A stretch of 64,000 bases of DNA from Pseudomonas prosekii (GCF_900105155.1 NZ_LT629762.1:310001-374000), one strand, 5' to 3'; positions 18,692 to 27,799 are shown, numbered from the stretch's first letter. Notes: generated from the sequence alone by a model not told the origin. Made by a program: numbers and translations.

Positions 18692-19690
18692 TCACGGATC
18701 CACCTGCCCCATCATTTCCGCCACCGACTCTTGGCGATTGGCGTAACGCTGCGCCAGCACCGCGCACACCATCAGCTGAATTTGGTGGAACAGCATCAGT
18801 GGCAGGATCAACACGCCCAGCGTGCTGCCGGCGAACAGTACTTGCGCCATCGGCACGCCGGTCGCGAGGCTCTTCTTTGAGCCGCAGAACAGAATGGTGA
18901 TGCGATCTTCCTGATTGAAGCGGAAGACCTTGCCCAGCAAGGACGACGCCAGCAGCACCAGCGCCAGCACGATGCAGCACACCAGCACCAGCCCGGCGAG
19001 TTGCCACAGCGGAATCTGATGCCAGATGCCTTCGTTCACCGCCTCGCTGAACGCGCCGTAGACCACCAGCAGGATCGAGCCTTGATCGACGAATTTCAGC
19101 CAACCCTTGTTACGCGCCACCCAGTTGCCGACCCAGCGCCGCGCGATTTGTCCGGCCACGAATGGCAGCAACAATTGCACGCTGATTTTCAGAATGGCGT
19201 CGATGGTCGAGCCGCCGTCGCCGTGCACGTCCAGCAGCAACGTCACCAGCAACGGCGTGAGAAAGATCCCGAACAGGCTCGATGCCGCCGCACTGCAGAT
19301 CGCCGCAGGGACGTTACCGCGCGCCAGTGAAGTAAAGGCAATCGCCGACTGCACCGTCGCGGGCAGCGCGCAGAGGTAGAGCATGCCCATGTACAGATCG
19401 TCGCCGATCAGCGGCGAAAGCAGCGGTTTAAGGGCGAACCCGATGATCGGGAACAGGATAAAAGTGAGGCTGAACACCAGCAAATGCAGGCGCCAATGCC
19501 CTGCCCCGGCAATGATCGATTCACGCGACAGTTTGGCACCATGCAGGAAGAACAACAGCGCAATGGCGATGTTGGTCAACCAGCCAAAACCGACGGCTAC
19601 TTGACCACTGGCGGGCAGGAAACTGGCCAGAAGCACCACGCCAATCAGCGTAAGGGTGAAGTTATCGGGTAAAAAACGGGGACGGGTCAT
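18692..19690 (-). CDS. Bile acid:sodium symporter family protein (YfeH/SBF_like)
   Basis: A 332-residue protein with about 9-10 membrane helices. Family features are FLLHGAKLSRESI-like text near residue 50 (FFLHGAKLSRE), the discontinuous-helix segment ALPATVQSAIAFTSLARGNVPAAICSAA, and the late FCGSKKSLATGVPMA motif. It matches the SBF-like/YfeH branch rather than the classical bile acid ASBT or the arsenite ACR3 pumps. The organic anion carried is unknown. It lies after the small gene at 19792 on the same strand but with a 100-base gap, so joint transcription is uncertain. Confidence 0.88.
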   Translation of the reverse strand: MTRPRFLPDNFTLTLIGVVLLASFLPASGQVAVGFGWLTNIAIALLFFLHGAKLSRESIIAGAGHWRLHLLVFSLTFILFPIIGFALKPLLSPLIGDDLYMGMLYLCALPATVQSAIAFTSLARGNVPAAICSAAASSLFGIFLTPLLVTLLLDVHGDGGSTIDAILKISVQLLLPFVAGQIARRWVGNWVARNKGWLKFVDQGSILLVVYGAFSEAVNEGIWHQIPLWQLAGLVLVCCIVLALVLLASSLLGKVFRFNQEDRITILFCGSKKSLATGVPMAQVLFAGSTLGVLILPLMLFHQIQLMVCAVLAQRYANRQESVAEMMGQVDP

Positions 19691-19791
19691 CTGGGTTTAT
19701 CCGGGCGCCGGGAACAGTGCGCTCACTCTACGCGCCAGTAACATGACCGACTAACGCCAATAACCCAGGGTATAGCGCCAAACGGACAGGC

Positions 19792-20067
19792 CTAAATCGA
19801 AGTGACCGAATTCGCCACCCCGTGATAATCGCCGCCCGCCACGGCGCGCATGTAAGCGGCATCCGCTTCTACGCGCAAATCACGCCACTCTTCCCAGTTA
19901 ACAATGCCCTGACGATCCATTTCATCAGCCTGGCGCAGCAATTCTTCATGATAAGCATCCGGGCATTCCCTGCGCAGCGAACAGTTATCCAGCGCTTGGT
20001 GCCACGCATCCAGCGCACAAAGTCTGTGTTCTTGTTCCGGGGTCAGCAGGTTCTTGAATGAGTTCAT
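19792..20067 (-). CDS. Small hypothetical protein downstream of the diiron-oxidase/methyltransferase pair
   Basis: A 91-residue acidic, mostly helical protein (PEQEHRLCALDAWHQALDNC, PDAYHEELLRQADEMDRQG) with no signal peptide. It contains two cysteines at about 29 and 35 and ends GGDYHGVANSVTSI. It begins 50 bases after the methyltransferase stop, on the same strand, with GGATACC before the ATG. I do not recognise it. It could be an accessory or carrier-like component of that operon, or an unrelated small protein. No peptide-precursor hallmark (leader plus repetitive core) is obvious. Confidence 0.7.
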   Translation of the reverse strand: MNSFKNLLTPEQEHRLCALDAWHQALDNCSLRRECPDAYHEELLRQADEMDRQGIVNWEEWRDLRVEADAAYMRAVAGGDYHGVANSVTSI

Positions 20068-20116
20068 GACGGTATCCAGTAAAAGAGCAACTGCACTGAC
20101 AGCGCTAAACCAATAA

Positions 20117-21091
20117 TTAATGTTTCCCGCGTGGCGTGACGATCAACTCCACAGCGGCGATTCGATCGACAACTTCATAACCTGGCACCAGCAATTCTTC
20201 GCCAAACACATCCGGGTCGAGTTCGCGGTAACTCCAATCGAGCTGTTGGTTATCCAGGCACTCGTGCATCGCAGCGAGAAACGGATCTTCACCGTTGACG
20301 ATGGCGACGCCGGTATACAGCAACAACGAACCGCCGACGGACAAGCGCTCGATCGACTCGCGAACTATGCGTACAGACAAGTCCGCGCCGAGCGAATCAC
20401 CACCATGGCGATAAGCGCGTTTTTTCGCGTCCTTCATGTAAGGCGGATTGGCGACAATCAGATCAAATTCGCCGTCCACGTCGTTAAGCACATTGCTGGA
20501 GCGGCAACGCACATTGCTCAGGCCGGCAAGTTCTGCATTCACTTCGGTGAAACCCAGCGCTTTCGGATTGATATCTACCGCAAGCACTTCGGCCTGGGTT
20601 TCAGCTTTGGCAATCAACAACGCCCCGGCGCCGGTTCCGCAACCGATATCTACCGCACGTTTGATTGCGTGGCGATTGCTGGCGAGATGACGCTGAATAG
20701 ACTGGGCAAATCGATAAGTATCAGGACCAAAGAACACCGAGTCTTCCGCCGTGGTCGGGAATGCCGAATGCACCAGTAACAAGCCATCCAGCGACGACCA
20801 TCTGACTGCACTCTTCAGGCGCGAGCCGTCATATTGCAGCAGCCCATTTTCAATCAGCGCGCCCTCTTCTTCGCGGTTCAACAAGCCCGATTCAAAGAAC
20901 CTGTTCCAGCCAAACGCGTCTCGAAGGGTTTCGCCGAGGGCATTTTCCGGGCGCTCGTTGACCCGCTGATGGGTTAATGGCGTCGGCGTGACGAACGTAT
21001 AGCCGCTGTTCTTTAACAGCTGACCCAACTGCAACAACGATGCCCGCAAGTCAGTCGAACTTTGCACTAGCGCTGGATCCTGGCCGCTCAT
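20117..21091 (-). CDS. Class I SAM-dependent methyltransferase (PrmC/RsmC-like small domain)
   Basis: A 324-residue protein started at ATG 21091, overlapping the preceding stop by ATGA. An N-terminal helical region (1 to about 125) precedes the catalytic domain. SAM motif I is AVDIGCGTGAGALLIA (about 148-163), and the acidic motif II is EVLAVDINPKAL. The catalytic N-P-P-Y (LIVANPPYMKD) is typical of enzymes that methylate amide or exocyclic nitrogens, as in PrmC, RsmC and N6-adenine methylases. The HGGDSLGADLS insertion follows. The overlap with a diiron-oxidase-like gene suggests a shared small-molecule or peptide substrate, though this is inference. Confidence 0.85.
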   Translation of the reverse strand: MSGQDPALVQSSTDLRASLLQLGQLLKNSGYTFVTPTPLTHQRVNERPENALGETLRDAFGWNRFFESGLLNREEEGALIENGLLQYDGSRLKSAVRWSSLDGLLLVHSAFPTTAEDSVFFGPDTYRFAQSIQRHLASNRHAIKRAVDIGCGTGAGALLIAKAETQAEVLAVDINPKALGFTEVNAELAGLSNVRCRSSNVLNDVDGEFDLIVANPPYMKDAKKRAYRHGGDSLGADLSVRIVRESIERLSVGGSLLLYTGVAIVNGEDPFLAAMHECLDNQQLDWSYRELDPDVFGEELLVPGYEVVDRIAAVELIVTPRGKH

Positions 21092-22515
21092 GCGTGCAGT
21101 CCTTTGATGTTCTCGCTCATCACTTTGACGAACTCGCGCGTGGCATACAGCCCCGCTGGTGTGGCGTGCATGGCGGGACACATGAAGTCCTTGAGCAACG
21201 ACATTTTCTCGCCAGCCGCACAGCGTTTCAGCGCGCTGATCAAACCCTGCAAGTCCGGGTCGATTTGCTCTACCGAGGACGGCAATTCCTGTTGCGCGGC
21301 ACTCTTGCTGCGGAACTGGAAGCGGAATGCATTGGACGTAACGCCAGCGCTTTCCTCAACGAGGCGATCGCCCGCGATCCAATCCCAGAGCAATTGTTTT
21401 TCGTATTCGGAGAACACCCCGAACATCGGCGCACCGGCGCCATCGATCAACTTCCAGAAACGACTGTTGGCCGGGTCTTCATGCCGGCGGATCCAGCCTT
21501 TCTTCAGCAAAGCATCAAGGAAACCGGGGATCTGCTCGGGTTTGGCCAGCCACTCGTTTATGGTCAGGCCTTCGAGACGGCAATAGTCGGAATGCATGTG
21601 CTGGCCGAACGTCCGCTTGCGTTCCAGCATCGCCACCACTTCTTGATAAAGATCGAACGACTTGATGATCGAGGTCGAACAAACCCCCAATTCATTAAGT
21701 TTGTAGCCCTGAATCACCCGACGATAGAAGTCGTCGCGCTCGGCACCCATCGGCATCAGCGACAACACACTCTGCGCCGCTTTGCGCGCATGCCCGGTGC
21801 TGGCGTTATCAATCGTCACGTGCAGGCTGAAGTAATACGGGTCGATTCCCAGTTCATTCAGCTCGAAAGAAGTGATCAACAAGTGCAGCGGAAGTTGTTC
21901 GTAACCGAGGTTGTAGCCAATGACTTCAGGAAGGAATTCGGTGCCGTGCTGGCCGAGCGCAAGTTGAATCGCGCCTTGCAGGTAATACTCGTCCTCCAGC
22001 GTGTAGCCGGGGTCGCAATCAACGTCGGCAACCAACTTTTTATACAACGACACATGATTGAGCGCCGGATCGCCATCGCCCAGCTCTTCGAGGTAAGTGC
22101 GAATCAAGCCGTGAAAACGATAGTCCGCCCAATGCGGCAACATCCCATATAGCCAGGCGCCATCAACCAGTTTGGTCGGGGCCACATGCTGCAGGAAGTA
22201 CATCGCATGGCTGCGGCCGGCGAAGAATCGGCGCGGCGCGCCGGCATGGCGTTCTTTCAAGTAAGCGGCATATTGCTCGGCGACTTTGCCGACACCTTGG
22301 CCGATCCAGTCTTCAAGGTGTTCCGGCATGGCCGGCACGTCACAGGTTTCGTGGTCAGCGAGGGCCAACTGCTGTTGCAGGAAATCCACCACATCGACCT
22401 CGCGCAGTTTTTCGCTCGGCTGCATCAAGGCTTCGTAAATGGCCTTGGTCTGGTTGGCGTCGGCTACCACCGGATGACCTACTGGCGTGCCTGTAAGGGT
22501 CTGAAGGAGTGTCAT
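21088..22515 (-). CDS. Heme-oxygenase-like diiron enzyme (iron-containing redox enzyme family)
   Basis: A 475-residue protein started at ATG 22515 (an in-frame TTG at 22542 is a less likely start). The central domain has the ligand pattern of this family. YLEELGDGDPALNH gives E143/E144 and H154, GYE gives E206, and the third helix YFSLHVTIDNASTGH gives H232, D236 and H242. Relatives of this fold (UndA, BesC, SznF, FlcE) use two irons and O2 to cut or oxidise amino-acid or fatty-acid substrates. The extra 100 N-terminal and 200 C-terminal residues, including FWKLIDGAGAPMFGVFSEYE, are not explained by the core fold. It starts an operon with a methyltransferase. Confidence 0.82.
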   Translation of the reverse strand: MTLLQTLTGTPVGHPVVADANQTKAIYEALMQPSEKLREVDVVDFLQQQLALADHETCDVPAMPEHLEDWIGQGVGKVAEQYAAYLKERHAGAPRRFFAGRSHAMYFLQHVAPTKLVDGAWLYGMLPHWADYRFHGLIRTYLEELGDGDPALNHVSLYKKLVADVDCDPGYTLEDEYYLQGAIQLALGQHGTEFLPEVIGYNLGYEQLPLHLLITSFELNELGIDPYYFSLHVTIDNASTGHARKAAQSVLSLMPMGAERDDFYRRVIQGYKLNELGVCSTSIIKSFDLYQEVVAMLERKRTFGQHMHSDYCRLEGLTINEWLAKPEQIPGFLDALLKKGWIRRHEDPANSRFWKLIDGAGAPMFGVFSEYEKQLLWDWIAGDRLVEESAGVTSNAFRFQFRSKSAAQQELPSSVEQIDPDLQGLISALKRCAAGEKMSLLKDFMCPAMHATPAGLYATREFVKVMSENIKGLHA

Positions 22516-22667
22516 AGGTTTACCTGGCAGTATCAAATCCAAAAGAATCGCGGCTTTGTGCCGCTCTAATTCTTACGATTCACGCCAGTTCGGAAGATTC
22601 ATTGAATTTCACGACTGCCCGGTAGACGGCACATTGCGCGCCTTGAACCCTGATTTCACTCAAGGCT

Positions 22668-23054
22668 TCAGGGCTGGAAAGTCTGCAAATACGTCAGCAG
22701 GTTTTCGATTTTTTCCGGGTCGCTGATGCCCCAGAAGATCATGCGGGTCCCGGAGACAACACCTTTCGGGTCTTCGATGTACTTGGCCAGGGTTTCCCGG
22801 TCCCAGATCACACCGGAAGATTTCATCGCCTCCGAGTATTGATAACCTTCAGCGCTGCCCGCCGTGCGCCCGATTACTCCGTTAAGCTGCGGGCCGAAGC
22901 CGTTGCGCGCGGATTCGCCAACTTGATGACAGCCGCCACACATGCGGCTGAACAACTTGCCTCCCGCTTCGGCATCGCCAGCGGCATGCGCCGGGTTGCC
23001 GAAAAGTGCGGCGCACAGCACCAGCGCGGAGGTCATTACAGCGGCGTGGTTCAT
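22668..23054 (-). CDS. Small periplasmic class I cytochrome c
   Basis: A 128-residue protein with a signal peptide (MNHAAVMTSALVLCAALFGNPAHAAG, cleavage after AHA). A single heme site CGGCH at about 39-43 is preceded by GGKLFSRM, and a likely axial Met lies in SGTRMIFWGI near residue 105. This fits cytochrome c2/c-552-type electron carriers (FGPQLNGVIGRTAGS is a family hallmark). No oxidase or dehydrogenase partner is adjacent. The gene appears to stand alone. Confidence 0.9.
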   Translation of the reverse strand: MNHAAVMTSALVLCAALFGNPAHAAGDAEAGGKLFSRMCGGCHQVGESARNGFGPQLNGVIGRTAGSAEGYQYSEAMKSSGVIWDRETLAKYIEDPKGVVSGTRMIFWGISDPEKIENLLTYLQTFQP

Positions 23055-23128
23055 CTAGCGGCTCTCTATCCGATGGACTTGCAGAAACGGGCGGCTATTT
23101 CATCACGCCGCGCGTCTGCACCGAAACT

Positions 23129-23464
23129 TCATTTGCGCGCCAACTTGTAGCGGACGCAATCGTCGTAAAAGCTCTTGCGAATCGCCTCGGGCTTGAAGCG
23201 CGACTGGCTGTCGTAAGTCTGTTCGGTAATGCCCATGGCCATCATGCGCATCCACGTCTTACTGAACTTGTAGCTCTGGATCTTCTGCCGCGCGGCATAT
23301 AAAGAGACGCCCTGCAACTTGAGTTCCTGCGCCCGCGCCGCGGTCCCCGCCCCCCAGCTGCACATATACCGGTCATTGGGCTTCAGCTCTTTGGCCTCGA
23401 CCGCCATTGATTCGACCGACATTGCTACGCCCGCCACCGCCAGCGAGATCACTAGTTTGCGCAA
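23129..23464 (-). CDS. Small exported protein of unknown function
   Basis: Started at TTG 23464, the protein is 111 residues. It begins LRKLVISLAVAGVAMSVESMAVEAKE, a plausible signal peptide preceded by GGGTGAAAT; the longer open frame to 23551 has no similarity to this pattern. The mature part (NDRYMCSWGAGTAARAQELK, LQGVSLYAARQKIQSYKF, SFYDDCVRYKLARK) is basic, with two cysteines that could pair in the periplasm. No family is recognised. The TTG start is inferred and makes the exact N-terminus uncertain. Confidence 0.7.
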   Translation of the reverse strand: MRKLVISLAVAGVAMSVESMAVEAKELKPNDRYMCSWGAGTAARAQELKLQGVSLYAARQKIQSYKFSKTWMRMMAMGITEQTYDSQSRFKPEAIRKSFYDDCVRYKLARK

Positions 23465-23635
23465 TTGAATTTCACCCAAGCATCTGAAAGTGCGGCGATT
23501 CTGGCGATTGCGCGGCCTCTTGGGGGCCAGCAAATTGCCTTGTTTGCCCACGCCAGATCAGAACCCCGGCCTCACGAGGCATATAAGGCAGGTTCGCAAG
23601 GCGCGACGAGGTCCGCGCCCTGGACTTCGGTCAGA

Positions 23636-24724
23636 TCAAGTACCGGTTTTCAACTTGTTCCACAACCGCGTAGTCAGCCGCGCAATGGTCGGCGGCAAGT
23701 CTTCGACGGTGAAGAGTTTTTCCAGCACGTTTTTCGGCGGGTAGATCGCCGCGTCCTGTTTTACTTCGGCGCTGACAAATGGGTCCGCCGCCAAGTTGGC
23801 ATTGGCGTAATGCACGCTGCTGCTGATGTTGGCGATTACTTTCGGTTCCAGCAGATAGTTCATGTAGGCGTAGCCATTCTTCTCGTGGGGCGCGCTCTTG
23901 GGCATCACCACCATGTCCATCCATAACGTCGAGCCTTCGTCAGGAATTGAATAAGCGATGTTGATGCCGTTATTGGCTTCCTTGGCACTGGCGGCGGCTT
24001 GCACGATGTCGCCGTTAAACCCGATAACTGCGCAGATATTGCCGTTGGCCAGGTCGCTGACGTACTTAGAGGTGTGGAAGTATTGAACGTAAGGACGAAT
24101 CTTCTGCAGCGCCTGCTCAGCCTTGGCGTAATCCGCCGCTTGGTGACTGTGGTGCGGCAGCCCCAAATAGTTGAGGGTAATCGGCAGGATCTGTGTCGGG
24201 TTATCGATAATCGCCACGCCGCACTGGCTCAACTTCTTGATGTTGTCCTCGTCAAAAAACAGCTTCCAGGAATGCGTGACGTCGGTGGTGCCGAAGATCG
24301 CCTTGATCTTCTCGACGTTGTAACCGATCCCCGCTGTGCCCCACATGTAGGGATAACCGTACTGGTTGCCCGGATCATTGACTTCGAGTTTTTTCAGCAG
24401 CGCCGGGTCGAGGTTCTGCCAGTTCGGTAGTTGGCTTTTATCCAGTTTCTGAATCGCCCCGGCCTTGATCAGCCGCGACATGAAATGGTTCGACGGGCTG
24501 ACCACGTCATACCCGGTGTTGCCGGTCATCAACTTCGATTCAAGCACTTCGTTGCTGTCGTGAATGTCGTAAGTTGCCTTGATCCCGGTGGCCTTGGTGA
24601 AACTGGGCAAAGTGTCTTCGGCGATGTAACCGCTCCAGTTGGAAATATTCACCTGTTCGTCGGCGTAACTGATTGCCGAGAACGTCGTAAGCACAACCGC
24701 GAGGGAAACAGGATTGACGCGCAT
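23636..24724 (-). CDS. Polyamine ABC transporter periplasmic binding protein (PotF/SpuD-like)
   Basis: A 362-residue protein with a signal peptide ending TTFSAISYAD. It shows the typical NISNWSGYIAEDTLPSFTKATGI opening of PotF-type putrescine/spermidine binding proteins. Further family hallmarks are YDVVSPSNHFMSRLIKAG, YGYPYMWGTAGIGYNV and WMDMVVMPKSAPH. No permease or ATPase gene is adjacent, so it is an orphan component or serves another locus. It lies immediately downstream of an FAD amine oxidase gene on the same strand (45-base gap), which points to a shared polyamine uptake and oxidation unit. Confidence 0.9.
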   Translation of the reverse strand: MRVNPVSLAVVLTTFSAISYADEQVNISNWSGYIAEDTLPSFTKATGIKATYDIHDSNEVLESKLMTGNTGYDVVSPSNHFMSRLIKAGAIQKLDKSQLPNWQNLDPALLKKLEVNDPGNQYGYPYMWGTAGIGYNVEKIKAIFGTTDVTHSWKLFFDEDNIKKLSQCGVAIIDNPTQILPITLNYLGLPHHSHQAADYAKAEQALQKIRPYVQYFHTSKYVSDLANGNICAVIGFNGDIVQAAASAKEANNGINIAYSIPDEGSTLWMDMVVMPKSAPHEKNGYAYMNYLLEPKVIANISSSVHYANANLAADPFVSAEVKQDAAIYPPKNVLEKLFTVEDLPPTIARLTTRLWNKLKTGT

Positions 24725-24769
24725 GTTTGATCACCCGATTTAATAATTTTGTTGTAGGAGAACCGCGAT

Positions 24770-26083
24770 TCAGATTTCTGTTCTGGCCCTGACCGCCTCC
24801 ACGCGCATTCGCAGCATGGCACCGATATCGAGCAATGGTTTGGGCGGCAGCCAGCCGGGTTGGGCGCGTTGCATCACCGAGGCCAGCAGCGGCGAATCAA
24901 TGCCCGAGGACATTTGCGCGAGCAAGCGCCCCCACAACGTGCCGCGCGCCACGCCGGAACCGTTGCAGCCGGCCACGGCAAACACGCCCTCCTCGACTTT
25001 CGCGAAATACGCCTGGCCAGAGCGCGAGGCGCTGAGATGGCCGGTCCAGGTGTACTGAATATCCTGCTCCTGCAAAAACGGAAAACGCCGCTGCAACCCG
25101 AGTACATGGTGTTTTCTGCGCACTGACAATTCAGCGGTGGACAGATCCCGCGAGCGGTATTCGGCGGTGTTGCGGATCATCACTCGACGGTCCGGGGTCA
25201 AGCGCACCGTGGCGCCCAATGGCCGCGTCGACAATACGCCCCACGGCTCAACGCGGCCAATGGCGTCAAATTCCGCCTCGGTCAACGGCCGAGTCAGGCT
25301 GGCGCTGAGCTCCATCGGGAAGGTGCCGCTGTCGGCAATCCCGGCGCGCGGGATAAACGCGTTCAGGCACACCAGCACTTGCCCGGCCTCGACGCAGCCG
25401 TCAACGCCTTGCGCGCGAATGCGTGCGCCGCTCAAGCGCTGCAAACCGCTGATGTCGGTGTTTTCGTAAAGGGTGACGTTCGGCGGCAACGCATCAAGCA
25501 AACCCTTCACGTACTTCGCCGGTTGCAGCAAGGCGTTGCCGCTGCCATCGCTGCCGCCACACCAGATCGCCGCTTGGTAGTGCGCCGTACCGAGTTTTTG
25601 CTTGAGTTGCTCACCTTGAAGAAAATCAGCAGAAGCGCCGACGGCGTGCAGGGTCTGGAGTTTTTCCTCGACGTGCGTGAGCTTCGCCGGGTCGCTGACC
25701 GCAAAGAAATAACCGGCCTCGCGCAAGTCGCACTCGATGCCATGACGGGCGATGCGCTGGCGCACTTCCTGGCTGGCGGCACGGGAAATCGCCGTGTCTG
25801 TTTCGTATCCGGCAAAGCCGTGGTGCCCGATCAATTCATCCACGCTCGGGTGTTCATGCGCCACCACAAACCCGGAATTACGCGCCGATGCGCCTTGCGC
25901 CGCACGCTGCCGATCGACAATCACGATGCGTGCCTGAGGGTGCAGTTCGGCCAGCGAATGCGCCGCGCACAAACCGGTAATGCCGGCGCCGATCACCAGC
26001 CAATCGGCTTTTTGCGTGCCGCTCAGGCGACCACGCAACGGCGAATTGCCCGCCTGTGCGATCCAGCCACATAGATTTTCCAT
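24770..26083 (-). CDS. FAD-dependent amine oxidoreductase (DAO/PuuB-like)
   Basis: A 437-residue protein started at ATG 26083, which has GAGG at ideal distance; a GTG six bases upstream is the alternative. The dinucleotide-binding motif DWLVIGAGITGLCAAHSL lies at about residue 25, the DAO-type GASARNSGFVVAHEH is at about 65, and the C-terminal FAD contact VAGCNGSGVARGT is near 380. This matches gamma-glutamylputrescine oxidase-like proteins; the linked polyamine-binding protein supports an amine substrate. The LysR gene at 26219 is divergent and probably controls both genes. Confidence 0.87.
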   Translation of the reverse strand: MENLCGWIAQAGNSPLRGRLSGTQKADWLVIGAGITGLCAAHSLAELHPQARIVIVDRQRAAQGASARNSGFVVAHEHPSVDELIGHHGFAGYETDTAISRAASQEVRQRIARHGIECDLREAGYFFAVSDPAKLTHVEEKLQTLHAVGASADFLQGEQLKQKLGTAHYQAAIWCGGSDGSGNALLQPAKYVKGLLDALPPNVTLYENTDISGLQRLSGARIRAQGVDGCVEAGQVLVCLNAFIPRAGIADSGTFPMELSASLTRPLTEAEFDAIGRVEPWGVLSTRPLGATVRLTPDRRVMIRNTAEYRSRDLSTAELSVRRKHHVLGLQRRFPFLQEQDIQYTWTGHLSASRSGQAYFAKVEEGVFAVAGCNGSGVARGTLWGRLLAQMSSGIDSPLLASVMQRAQPGWLPPKPLLDIGAMLRMRVEAVRARTEI

Positions 26084-26218
26084 GGTCACCTCGGTTGACT
26101 GTCATTCGGCTCCTCTATGCTCTCAACGCATGAGAGCCATCACAGCCATGACTGGAATTTATAGGGCCGACGGTGATACAACCAACGTTATAAATTCATT
26201 CTGGCATTCATAAAACGC

Positions 26219-27103
26219 ATGGATAAGATTCGTCACGTGCCCTCGCTTCAGGGTCTTCAGGCGTTGGTGGAGGTTGCCGATTGCGGCAGTTTCACCCAAG
26301 CCGCGCAGCAGCTGTGCCTGACGCAGAGCGCGGTCAGCCGAAAAATCCAGCAACTGGAAAGCCATTTCGGCGTGCCGCTTTTCGTGCGCAGCAGCCGCAG
26401 CATTCAGCTGACTGTTGAAGGCGAACAGGTTCTGGCCAGCGCACGGTCGATCCTCGAACAACTGAAAACCCTCGAAGACCGCCTCTCGCCGCAAAAACGC
26501 CCGTTCCGGATCCGCATGCACGTCTCGCTGGCGGTGCGCTGGTTGCTGCCCAAACTCAGCGACTTTTACCGGCGTCACCCGGACGTTTCGCTGTCAATCG
26601 AAACCGTGGCCACCGAGATCGTCGAGCCGGCCAGTGACAGCGACGCTTACATTCTTTACTTGCCAGAACCGTCGAACGATCCCGCCAGCCTGACCCTGTT
26701 CGAGGAAGCGCTGGTGCCGGTCTGCGCGCCCGGCGTCGGTCCGCTGGATTCGATGGATGAGCTGGTGGGTTTTGCGCTGCTGCACCGCTCGGCGGACAAG
26801 CAAGCGTGGATCGATTGGCTGGCGGCGAACGGCGGCAAATCGCTAGAGGATTACCGGCACATTCCGTTCAATCTCGACGAACTGGCGCTGGACGCAGCCG
26901 CGCGCGGACTGGGTGTGGCGATGACCGATTTGACCCTGGCCCAGGAATCGCTGGATCGCGGGGTTTTGGTGGTGCCATTTGGGCAGCCACTGATGACGCG
27001 CGGAGTGTATGCGTTGTGCCCGCAAGCGTCGGCGGCGCTGCATCCGGCGTGTGCGGTGGTGATGGAATGGTTTGCGGAGCAGGCGCAGCCGGGTTCTGCA
27101 TGA
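26219..27103 (+). CDS. LysR-family transcriptional regulator (GcvA-like)
   Basis: A 294-residue regulator. The HTH appears as MDKIRHVPSLQGLQALVEVA, then FTQAAQQLCLTQSAVSRKIQQLE. The P-S-L-x-x-L-x-x-L-x-x-V opening and the LFVRSSRSIQLT wing belong to the GcvA-type group common next to amine and amino-acid oxidases. The effector domain ends with LMTRGVYALCPQ. It is divergent from the FAD amine oxidase/polyamine-binding gene pair, 135 bases apart, which is the probable target. The ligand may be a polyamine or derivative. Confidence 0.9.
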   Translation: MDKIRHVPSLQGLQALVEVADCGSFTQAAQQLCLTQSAVSRKIQQLESHFGVPLFVRSSRSIQLTVEGEQVLASARSILEQLKTLEDRLSPQKRPFRIRMHVSLAVRWLLPKLSDFYRRHPDVSLSIETVATEIVEPASDSDAYILYLPEPSNDPASLTLFEEALVPVCAPGVGPLDSMDELVGFALLHRSADKQAWIDWLAANGGKSLEDYRHIPFNLDELALDAAARGLGVAMTDLTLAQESLDRGVLVVPFGQPLMTRGVYALCPQASAALHPACAVVMEWFAEQAQPGSA

Positions 27104-27133
27104 ACCTGCCGCGCTGACTCTTTATAGACAGCG

Positions 27134-27331
27134 CTAGAAATCAGTAATCGTCGTGCCAGCAATCGTCTCGGCAAACCCGGCGCCGAACACTTGGCCCGGC
27201 GTGGCGAAGCCTGTCTGGCGTTCGCCATCGAGCACCCGGCGCGCCGCTGAGTCCAGACCGGCTGCTTTGGCGTGTACGGCGGCCATGCGTCCGGTGTAGC
27301 CGGTCGCGCCGTAGATCATCAAGGTTTTCAT
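27134..27331 (-). pseudogene. Remnant of saccharopine-dehydrogenase-like NADP-binding protein (internal deletion)
   Basis: A 65-residue frame joins the two ends of a much longer protein. MKTLMIYGATGYTGRMAAVH is the intact Rossmann start of trans-acting enoyl-reductase/saccharopine-dehydrogenase-like proteins. RVLDGERQTGFATPGQVFG and AGTTITDF are their last 30 residues. The central 250 or more residues expected in the family are absent, yet the frame is kept, so one in-frame deletion explains it. The start overlaps the stop of the VOC gene by ATGA, showing an old two-gene operon. It cannot be an active enzyme, since the substrate domain is lost. Confidence 0.75.
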
Positions 27332-27729
27332 TGCACGTGCTGCCAGTTTTTATAGACGAATTCGAGGCTGTACCCGTCCGGGTCCAGCACGTTTGCGGCG
27401 TAATAATTGGGGTCGTAGTGCAGACGCGCACCCGGTGCGCCGTTGTCTACAGCGCCATTTTCGATGGCGGCGGCGTAGGCGGCTTCGACCTCGGCGCGAC
27501 TGTTGGCGACGAAACCGACATGCACCGCGCGGCCCTCGACCACACCTTCGCGCAACCAGAAAAACACCCGGCCATTGGCGCCGAAACCCTTGAGGTCCGG
27601 ATGCCCCGGCGGGCCGTCTTTGCCGTCGTAATCGAGGCGTCCGGTAATGCCCAACGGCGTCAGCGCGGCGCTGTAGAAACGGATGGAACGAGCGACGTCG
27701 CTGACCGACAGAAAAATATGATCAAGCAT
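27328..27729 (-). CDS. VOC-family (glyoxalase/dioxygenase superfamily) protein
   Basis: A 133-residue single-domain VOC protein with GAGG upstream. It starts MLDHIFLSVSDVARSIRFYS, whose H4 is the usual first metal ligand. It ends PNYYAANVLDPDGYSLEFVYK, with E near residue 126 as the usual last ligand. The middle ENGAVDNGAPGARLHY is the canonical lactoylglutathione-lyase-like stretch. The substrate is unknown. Downstream it overlaps the decayed saccharopine-dehydrogenase-like gene. Upstream it faces a truncated AraC gene across an operator with 21-base direct repeats. Confidence 0.85.
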   Translation of the reverse strand: MLDHIFLSVSDVARSIRFYSAALTPLGITGRLDYDGKDGPPGHPDLKGFGANGRVFFWLREGVVEGRAVHVGFVANSRAEVEAAYAAAIENGAVDNGAPGARLHYDPNYYAANVLDPDGYSLEFVYKNWQHVQ

Positions 27730-27799
27730 GTGGTGGCCTCACTGCTGCTGACTGAGTAGTGCCACCACCGTACGCTTGAAACCGATCACAAGCGCCGTG

